The translations under genes were made by a program, and so were the position numbers. From positions 1 through 6,881 of the forward strand of contig CADBNQ010000287.1 in assembly GCA_902796045.1 (NCBI GenBank): DNA of 6,881 bases, written 5' to 3'. How positions within the stretch are numbered: the stretch's first letter is position 1; each line of letters begins with the position of its first letter. Origin of the DNA: an uncultured Lachnospiraceae bacterium (lineage in GTDB: Bacteria; Bacillota; Clostridia; Lachnospirales; Lachnospiraceae). Below are positions 1 through 5,562 of this stretch, piece after piece. The notes under the pieces were generated by a model. It had not been told where the DNA came from. It did not search any database and saw only the letters and a program-made list of their open reading frames with translations.

Positions 1-1092
1 AATGGGTTTCTCAGGTTTTTGCAGGGTATCGGCCTGCTTGTTTTTATGATCCTTCTTTCTTTAGCCCTTACTTTTGCGCATTCTCTCTGGAGAGAATACT
101 CAGAAAAAGAGAGCCGGGAAGGAAAGGAGGTCACTGTGGAGATCCCCAAAGGAAGCAGTGTCAAGAAGATGGCTGTGATCCTCCAGAAGGCTGGTGTGAT
201 CCGTTACAGGACCCCCTTTATTGTACGAGTTTATGTGAAAGGCTATGATGGGAAGCTGCGCTATGGGACATTCGAACTCAATGATGGCATGACGATCTCG
301 GAAGTCATCCGGATCATGACCACAGGAGGTGCGCAGAAAAAAGAGAATTCCTTTATTGTTCCGGAAGGCTACAGCGTGGAGATGATCGCGGATAAACTGG
401 AGAAAGAGCATGTCATGACCGCCCAGGAGTTCCTGACGGCGGTGGATAAGGCAGCGGCAGGCTTTGAATATGCCGGAGAGCTGCCGGATAAGAAAGAAGT
501 CTCTTACCAGCTTCAGGGCTATCTCTATCCCAGCACCTATCCGATTACGGACCAGATGACAGGAGATGAGCTGGTAGAGAAAATGCTGGAGACATTTGTC
601 AATGAGTTTGGAACTGACAGACTGGACCAGGCAAAGGCTTTCGGTATGTCTCTCAATGAAGTGCTGACCCGGGCATCCATGGTGCAAAAGGAGACCCATA
701 AAGAGGAAGACTATCCGGTCATCGCCGGTGTGATCAATAACAGGCTTGAGAAGAATATGAAGCTGCAGTTTGATTCCACGGTTGTATATGCCCTCAGCAA
801 AGGGATGTACGGGGTATCCCGGGTGACCTATGACGACCTGAAATACGATTCACCTTACAATACCTACCAGGTACAGGGGCTTCCCCCCGGACCAATCTGT
901 AATCCGGATATCAAAGCCATAGATGGCGTGTTGAATCCACAGAAGAACAAGTATCTGTATTTCCAGGAAGATAAGAGTAAAAATGACGGGTCCAACCTGT
1001 TCTTTGAGACCTATGAAGAGCATTCGGCAGCTGCGGCCGGTACGGAGGATGCTCCGGAAAGCGCGACTACAGAAGCACAGAAGAAGAAATAG
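1..1092 (+). CDS. mltG: Endolytic murein transglycosylase MltG (YceG family), 5' partial
   Basis: Membrane-anchored lytic transglycosylase that cleaves nascent peptidoglycan glycan strands close to the membrane and so limits their length. The frame is open from base 1. The first possible in-window start (TTG at 19) lies at the edge of the membrane helix with no good ribosome site, so I infer the true start and cytoplasmic tail lie left of the window. Numbering residues from that TTG: a membrane helix at about 3-21; a LysM-like subdomain at about 37-105; then the YceG catalytic domain with PEGYS (115-119), LQGYLYPSTY (165-174), ASMVQKETH (219-227, predicted catalytic Glu225), VINNRLEKNMKLQFDSTVVY (238-257), SPYNTY (278-283) and GLPPGPICNP (287-296). 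A C-terminal Ala/Thr/Glu tail ends in KKK. One oddity is Gln166 where the family motif usually reads EGY.FPDTY. Family assignment is firm; the start is unknown. Confidence 0.95.
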   Translation, partial: NGFLRFLQGIGLLVFMILLSLALTFAHSLWREYSEKESREGKEVTVEIPKGSSVKKMAVILQKAGVIRYRTPFIVRVYVKGYDGKLRYGTFELNDGMTISEVIRIMTTGGAQKKENSFIVPEGYSVEMIADKLEKEHVMTAQEFLTAVDKAAAGFEYAGELPDKKEVSYQLQGYLYPSTYPITDQMTGDELVEKMLETFVNEFGTDRLDQAKAFGMSLNEVLTRASMVQKETHKEEDYPVIAGVINNRLEKNMKLQFDSTVVYALSKGMYGVSRVTYDDLKYDSPYNTYQVQGLPPGPICNPDIKAIDGVLNPQKNKYLYFQEDKSKNDGSNLFFETYEEHSAAAAGTEDAPESATTEAQKKK

Positions 1093-1124
1093 CAGATCGG
1101 GCGTTCGTCCCGGCCGGATGGACA

Positions 1125-1130
1125 GGGAGA
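1125..1130 (+). promoter_or_regulatory. Ribosome binding site of the HAD gene
   Basis: GGGAGA ends seven bases, with a short AT-rich spacer, before ATG 1137. It supports that start; no competing in-frame start with a site is seen upstream. Confidence 0.7.
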
Positions 1131-1136
1131 ATATAT

Positions 1137-1808
1137 ATGCTGAAACTGGTTATATTTGATATGGATGGCCTGATGTTTGATACAGAGGCTGTGATGTTCC
1201 GGGCTTTCATGGAAGTCACGGGCGAGATGGGCTTCAAAGCTACCCGGGAGCAGTACGTCAGTCTGATCGGTTTAGGTCCTGAAGAGGACTTTATCAAGTA
1301 CAAAGAGTGGTTCGGACCTGAGGTTGACAGCAGAGCTTTGTACAGGCTGGGCGGAGAACGTAAGCTGGAGATACTGGACAGGGAAGGTATTCCTGTCAAG
1401 AAGGGGCTGTATGAGCTCCTTACTGAGCTGGACCGGCTGGGGATCATGAAAGCCGTGGCCAGCAGTTCAGGGAAAAAAGTAGTTATAGATAATCTGGAAC
1501 GTGCCGGTATTGCCGACCGGTTCGATTACCTTTTGTCTGCGGAGGAGATAGAGCGGGGAAAGCCTTTCCCGGATATCTTTTTAAATGTCTGCAGAAAGCT
1601 TGACGTAAAGCCCTGTGAGGCACTGGTTCTGGAAGATTCTCTTTTTGGTGTGCAGGCCTCCCTGAACGGGGGCATCCCTGTGATTCAGATCCCGGATATG
1701 CTGGAACTGCCTGAGTATGAGAGAGGACAATGCCTTGCGGTTAAAGATTCTCTGGATGAGGTGATTCCGCTGGTCCGGGAAATGGGCCGGGATCCCCTGG
1801 ATAGTTAA
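1137..1808 (+). CDS. HAD-superfamily hydrolase, beta-phosphoglucomutase-like (subfamily IA)
   Basis: Cytoplasmic haloacid dehalogenase-fold enzyme of 223 residues, the usual length for beta-phosphoglucomutase/phosphatase-like members. All four HAD motifs are intact: motif I FDMDGLMFDTE (7-17) with nucleophile Asp8 and acid/base Asp10; motif II VASSSGKK (107-114) with Ser109; motif III GKPFPDIFL (141-149) with Lys142; motif IV VLEDSLFG (164-171) with Glu166-Asp167 for Mg2+. The alpha-helical C1 cap lies between motifs I and II (about 16-90). The family hydrolyses small phosphorylated metabolites or interconverts sugar phosphates; the substrate cannot be read from sequence. The position equivalent to His20 of L. 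lactis beta-PGM is Met20, which makes a phosphatase more likely than a true phosphomutase. The ATG at 1137 has GGGAGA seven bases from it. It lies 44 bases after mltG and 15 before the methyltransferase start. Fold certain, substrate unknown. Confidence 0.9.
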   Translation: MLKLVIFDMDGLMFDTEAVMFRAFMEVTGEMGFKATREQYVSLIGLGPEEDFIKYKEWFGPEVDSRALYRLGGERKLEILDREGIPVKKGLYELLTELDRLGIMKAVASSSGKKVVIDNLERAGIADRFDYLLSAEEIERGKPFPDIFLNVCRKLDVKPCEALVLEDSLFGVQASLNGGIPVIQIPDMLELPEYERGQCLAVKDSLDEVIPLVREMGRDPLDS

Positions 1809-1811
1809 AGG
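1807..1811 (+). promoter_or_regulatory. Weak ribosome binding site of the methyltransferase gene, overlapping the HAD stop
   Basis: AAAGG shares its first two bases with the TAA stop of the HAD gene. It is three bases from TTG 1815 (too close) and twelve from ATG 1824 (long but usable), so it favours the ATG. The poor site suggests that translation depends on ribosomes finishing the upstream gene. Confidence 0.5.
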
Positions 1812-1823
1812 TTTTTGATTGGT

Positions 1824-2987
1824 ATGGAGTTATTATTAAAGCGCATTGAGGAGCATCTGAACAAGGACCTTCTGGTCATAGCCATCAGCAACCCGAGGCG
1901 GGCGGAGGAGATACGACGTTATGTCGTAAAGCCTGTGATGCTTCGAGATCAGCTCTTCTTTCAGATCAGCGCATATACTAAAACCCAGGTTTTTCATGAG
2001 AACCTTTCCAAAGAGGAAGTACAGGGGCGGCTGGCGGAGATCATCCCCTTGTACAGACAGGTGCAGATGCAGGCAGCGGACATGAATGTCACAGCCCTGA
2101 TCAGCAAGAAAGGAAAAGCGGCAGTGCGCATCCAGCCCGGCAAAGGCAGATCTGCAGCCGCTGATGAGGACAGGTTTCTGCATAACAGAAAGAAGAAATA
2201 TATTCTCGAGGAAGGACGGCCGGTCCCCTTTCTTAAGGATCTTGGGGTAATGACCGGGGATGGCCGGATCGTGAGGAACAAGTATGATAAGTTCAGGCAG
2301 ATCAATCGTTTTCTGGAGTTTATTGATGACGTGTCTGTCCATCTGCCCCGGGACAGAGAGATACAGATCCTGGATTTCGGCTGCGGCAAGTCTTATCTGA
2401 CTTTTGCAGTTTATTATTATCTGCGGGAGTTAAAGAATCTCCCGGTACATATCATTGGCCTTGATCTGAAGAAAGATGTGATCAGAAAGTGCAGGAGTCT
2501 GGCGGAGAAATATGGCTATCAGAGACTGGATTTTTATGAAGGTGCCATCGAGGATTACCAGGGAGTCAGTCAGATCGATATGGTAATCACTCTGCATGCC
2601 TGTGATACAGCCACAGATTATGCCCTGTACAAGGCTGTCCTGTGGAAGGCCTCGGTTATATTGTCTGTGCCATGCTGCCAGCATGAACTGAACAGCCAGA
2701 TTTCGGCCCGAGACTTTTCTGTGATCTGTGATCATGGCATCCTGAAGGAAAGGTTCGCTGCCCTTGCCACAGATGGCATCAGGACTTCCCTGCTTGAAGC
2801 GATGGGATACGAAGCCAGGGTCATGGAGTTTATCGATATGGAGCACACTCCTAAGAATCTCCTGATCAGAGCTGTCAGAACCGGTAAGCCTTCAAAGAAG
2901 AAGTGGGAGGAGACAGAGGCTTTCTGCGACCGGTTTCATTTTGACCCCACTTTGAAACGACTACTGGAAAGGAATGACTCTGGATGA
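1824..2987 (+). CDS. Class I SAM-dependent methyltransferase, METTL25/GSTCD-like (Methyltransf_32 type)
   Basis: Predicted cytoplasmic methyltransferase of 387 residues. The N-terminal half (about 1-150) is a separate module ending in a basic stretch with FLHNRKKKYIL (118-128), possibly nucleic-acid binding. The Rossmann domain follows: motif I LDFGCGKSYL (183-192) for SAM; motif II acidic residue in IIGLDLKKD (Asp214); HACDTATD (258-265) after the fourth strand; VPCCQHEL (282-289); and a C-terminal HTPKNLLIRA (341-350). HACD plus a Cys-Cys motif is what I associate with the Methyltransf_32 family that includes eukaryotic METTL25, RRNAD1 and GSTCD; this assignment is from memory. The bacterial substrate is not known to me. 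I chose ATG 1824 over in-frame TTG 1815 because AAAGG at 1807-1811 would be only three bases from the TTG; its spacing to the ATG is long (12), so this start is moderately sure. The stop overlaps the next start by four bases. Confidence 0.85.
   Translation: MELLLKRIEEHLNKDLLVIAISNPRRAEEIRRYVVKPVMLRDQLFFQISAYTKTQVFHENLSKEEVQGRLAEIIPLYRQVQMQAADMNVTALISKKGKAAVRIQPGKGRSAAADEDRFLHNRKKKYILEEGRPVPFLKDLGVMTGDGRIVRNKYDKFRQINRFLEFIDDVSVHLPRDREIQILDFGCGKSYLTFAVYYYLRELKNLPVHIIGLDLKKDVIRKCRSLAEKYGYQRLDFYEGAIEDYQGVSQIDMVITLHACDTATDYALYKAVLWKASVILSVPCCQHELNSQISARDFSVICDHGILKERFAALATDGIRTSLLEAMGYEARVMEFIDMEHTPKNLLIRAVRTGKPSKKKWEETEAFCDRFHFDPTLKRLLERNDSG
2966..2972 (+). promoter_or_regulatory. Ribosome binding site of the 849-residue protein, inside the methyltransferase gene
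   Basis: GGAAAGG lies eleven bases before ATG 2984, within the last codons of the methyltransferase. With the ATGA stop/start overlap at 2984-2987 it fits coupled translation. Confidence 0.6.
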
Positions 2988-5533
2988 AGGAAAAGATACA
3001 GAGTGTTATTATACATGTTGTTGTGGGAATCCTGCTTTTTTTTGCAGCCTTCCTGTTTTTTAATTATCACAGCACCTCTGAGAAGGGAAGTTCACTTGCC
3101 GAGCTCGCAGGTTCAACATATCCCCTGATGGAGATTGTCACCAAAGAGGGGGACTATAATCTGATGAAAGCCTACAGGGGAGAGGTCGATCTTTCTCTTG
3201 TGAGAAATCAGATTTCGGTCCTGGAGGATTCCAATATCCTTGATCTGAGGCTTTACTGCTATGATTATGATATTACTGCCATCCAATATACCCTCTTTAA
3301 GGATGATCCGGGAGAGCCTCTGGAGGAAGGAACCCTCAATCAGCTGAAGTCTGCTTCCGGAGGCAAGATTAAAAGCGGAAGCATCCACTTTACCAGTGAC
3401 TTAAAGGAGGGGGAGAACTATTTCCTCCGCATGGCAGTGCGGCTGGACAACAGTACTCGTGCCTGGTTTTATACAAAACTGCAGTCCGGTTTTCCTCACT
3501 ACAGGGAATATCTGACCTTTGCGCGCGATTTTCACAATACCCTGATGGATAAAGAAGGGGCCCATGAGAAGATCGGCATATACCTTGAAACAGATGGTTC
3601 GGACACATCGAATTCTTTGCAGCATGTGGATATCCATTCGAATTACAATTCCGTGATTTATGGTAATATGACTGTCAAGGAGGAGCAGAAGCCCAGGATC
3701 AAGATCCGGGAGATCAACAGCACCTATGCGGTACTGGAACTTAGTTCGGTCCTGTCTGCTGAGATCCGCAGCGGAGTGGTTCAGTTCTATGATGTGAAGG
3801 AGATCTTCAAGATCAGGTATAACCCGGAAAGAATGTTTCTCCTTGATTATCAGAGATATATGAATGCCAGATATAATCCGGGTTTTATCGACTCTTCAAA
3901 GAACTATATCGGGCTGGGCATCCAGGATGCAGACCAGGTAGATTTTCTGTCGTCTGATGACGGCTATAAAGTCGCTTTTGCAGTCGGGGGCCAGCTCTGG
4001 TATTATGAATATAAGACATCCAATGTGACCAGGGTATACAGCTTTACATCGGAAAATGTAGCAGACATCAGAAATGACCAGGACGAACACGGGATCAGGA
4101 TCCTTGATATGGACAAGGATGGAAATATCACTTATCTCGTGTACGGTTATATGAGCAGAGGGTCCCACGAAGGGGCCAACGGCATACAGATCCTCCGTTT
4201 TGACGAGGACGGTAATTACAATGAAGAGCTGGCCTTTCTTTCCACCTCCGTCCCCTACAGCAGACTTGAGGAGGATCTGAGCAGGCTGGCCTACCTGAAT
4301 GACGATCAGCTGTTTTACTGTCTGATAGACGGGGATTTTCATGAGATTGATTTTGCCAACCGGAAAGATACTATTCTCCGGTCCGGCCTTGTGAATGAAA
4401 GCCTGACTGCTTCCGGGAGCGGCAATGTCATTGCGATAGAGAAAGAGACAGATGTGACCCTGAACAGGGAGATCGTGCTCACGTCGCTCGACAGCGGCAT
4501 AAGCAGGACCTTCAGCTGTGGTGAGGATGAGAGGATCCGCTCTGTCGGCTTCCTGAATAACGACTTTATCTATGCCGTGGGAAAGGCAGAGGATATCTCT
4601 TCAGATGAGAGCGGTGCAGTGACATTTCCTGCACAGACCCTCTATATTACGAATCTGAACGGCGATGAGATCAGGCAGTATTCAAAAAAAGGCCGCTATG
4701 TGACAGATACAAAGGTTTCCGGAAGCGTGCTGGAGATGAGCTTTGTCAGAAAGAAGGGGAACAGCTTCGAGAAAACAGACGACAAAGATTACATCCGCTA
4801 TAAAGAAGAGAAGAGCAACACGGTTTCCATAGCCTCCCGGCAGTCAGAAACTTTTGGTGAGCAGCTGTATTTCTCCTTCCCTGATTATGTCTATATCCAG
4901 ATTGCCCCGGATCTGCTCCTGACAAAGTTTAAAACCAATGAAAATAACCTTACCATGGAACTGAAGCGGAAGGAAGAAGAGGACGAACAATACTATGTCT
5001 ATGCAGACGGGGAGAATAAGCTGACCTCCTCCAATCTGCCGGATGCTGTCAAGAAGGCCTCCGAACTGAGGGGCAACGTCATTGACAGTAATGAGCGTAT
5101 GATCTGGCAATGTGCTTTTGATGAGTACGATATTGTGCCCGGGATGGATCAGGTGATCAAGGTGAGTTCTGACCGCCTGTCACTGGCCGGCTGTCTGTCA
5201 ATGGTTGCCAGCCTGAACGGCAAAAAGATCAGCCCGGATGAGATTGACAGAAAACCGGGGCTGCCGGCAGCCCTCCTTGAAATGTGTACCGGTGTCAAGA
5301 CACTGACCCTTACAGGCTGTGCCCTGGATGATGTCCTGTATTATGTAAACCAGGGAAGTCCGGTTCTGGCCAGGTACAGTGACACCCGCTATGTTCTTGT
5401 GATGAGCTATAATTCCACAAAGATTCGTTATCTGGACCCGGTTACCGGCAAATCAACCGTAGAGGACAGGGCACAGATCACAGAATCTTTTAAGAAACAG
5501 GGTAATATATTCTACAGCTATCTGACTGATTAA
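2984..5533 (+). CDS. Large membrane-anchored extracytoplasmic protein of unknown function; probable beta-propeller and degenerate C39-like domain
   Basis: I do not recognise a named function. The 849-residue product has a two-residue-basic N-terminus and one hydrophobic helix at about 8-27 (VIIHVVVGILLFFAAFLFF) with no cleavage or lipobox motif, so it is probably a type II membrane protein facing outward. Residues about 45-165 and 190-300 are beta-rich, possibly Ig-like or jelly-roll modules. Residues about 310-600 show repeated short strands and turns like a beta-propeller, with a DMDKDG calcium-type loop (375-380) and a partial FDEDGN (406-411). Residues about 650-700 are charged. Residues about 720-849 resemble a C39-like papain-fold peptidase (LSMVASLNG 738-746, QGSPVLARY 790-798, YVLVMSYN 803-810, IRYLDPVTG 814-822), but Ser733 and Arg802 occupy the expected Cys and His positions, so it is probably inactive. 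Four cysteines (710, 737, 768, 779) cluster there. ATGA overlap with the methyltransferase suggests translational coupling; the PBP follows 29 bases on. The coding call is firm, the domain calls tentative. Confidence 0.85.
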   Translation: MKEKIQSVIIHVVVGILLFFAAFLFFNYHSTSEKGSSLAELAGSTYPLMEIVTKEGDYNLMKAYRGEVDLSLVRNQISVLEDSNILDLRLYCYDYDITAIQYTLFKDDPGEPLEEGTLNQLKSASGGKIKSGSIHFTSDLKEGENYFLRMAVRLDNSTRAWFYTKLQSGFPHYREYLTFARDFHNTLMDKEGAHEKIGIYLETDGSDTSNSLQHVDIHSNYNSVIYGNMTVKEEQKPRIKIREINSTYAVLELSSVLSAEIRSGVVQFYDVKEIFKIRYNPERMFLLDYQRYMNARYNPGFIDSSKNYIGLGIQDADQVDFLSSDDGYKVAFAVGGQLWYYEYKTSNVTRVYSFTSENVADIRNDQDEHGIRILDMDKDGNITYLVYGYMSRGSHEGANGIQILRFDEDGNYNEELAFLSTSVPYSRLEEDLSRLAYLNDDQLFYCLIDGDFHEIDFANRKDTILRSGLVNESLTASGSGNVIAIEKETDVTLNREIVLTSLDSGISRTFSCGEDERIRSVGFLNNDFIYAVGKAEDISSDESGAVTFPAQTLYITNLNGDEIRQYSKKGRYVTDTKVSGSVLEMSFVRKKGNSFEKTDDKDYIRYKEEKSNTVSIASRQSETFGEQLYFSFPDYVYIQIAPDLLLTKFKTNENNLTMELKRKEEEDEQYYVYADGENKLTSSNLPDAVKKASELRGNVIDSNERMIWQCAFDEYDIVPGMDQVIKVSSDRLSLAGCLSMVASLNGKKISPDEIDRKPGLPAALLEMCTGVKTLTLTGCALDDVLYYVNQGSPVLARYSDTRYVLVMSYNSTKIRYLDPVTGKSTVEDRAQITESFKKQGNIFYSYLTD

Positions 5534-5552
5534 CGCGCAGTCGTACCTGATT

Positions 5553-5557
5553 GGAGG
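5553..5557 (+). promoter_or_regulatory. Ribosome binding site of the class A PBP
   Basis: GGAGG five bases before ATG 5563, in the 29-base gap after the 849-residue protein. This is the best-formed intergenic ribosome site in the window and fixes the PBP start; the gap has no room for a separate terminator and promoter. Confidence 0.8.
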
Positions 5558-5562
5558 TTTCC

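Noticed and set aside
2..49. ATG at base 2 as a gene start
   Set aside because: It is in another frame and reaches a stop after 15 codons, while frame 1 is open and continuous with MltG.
100..699. Long open frame (199 codons) on the - strand opposite mltG
   Set aside because: It lies wholly opposite a well-supported gene, has no ribosome site, and its Cys/His/Leu-rich product matches no family. It is a codon-bias shadow.
1097..1111. Possible terminator hairpin (GGGCG...CGTCCC) between mltG and the HAD gene
   Set aside because: The stem is short with a bulge, the loop is tiny and no T-tract follows; the next ribosome site begins 14 bases later.
1815..1823. TTG at 1815 as start of the methyltransferase
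   Set aside because: Only three bases from the AAAGG site, and an in-frame ATG follows three codons later.
1836..2342. Open frames on the - strand opposite the methyltransferase
   Set aside because: Two overlapping antisense frames, neither with domain features; the + strand gene has conserved motifs throughout.
3403..3433. Internal AAAGGAGG followed by an in-frame ATG within the 849-residue gene
   Set aside because: Spacing to the ATG is about 20 bases, and the site could pair with CCTCC at 3424-3428; the ATG falls mid-domain, so a separate product is unlikely.
3896..4342. 148-codon - strand frame opposite the 849-residue protein
   Set aside because: Hydrophobic shadow of acidic beta-strand codons; no ribosome site or recognisable domain.
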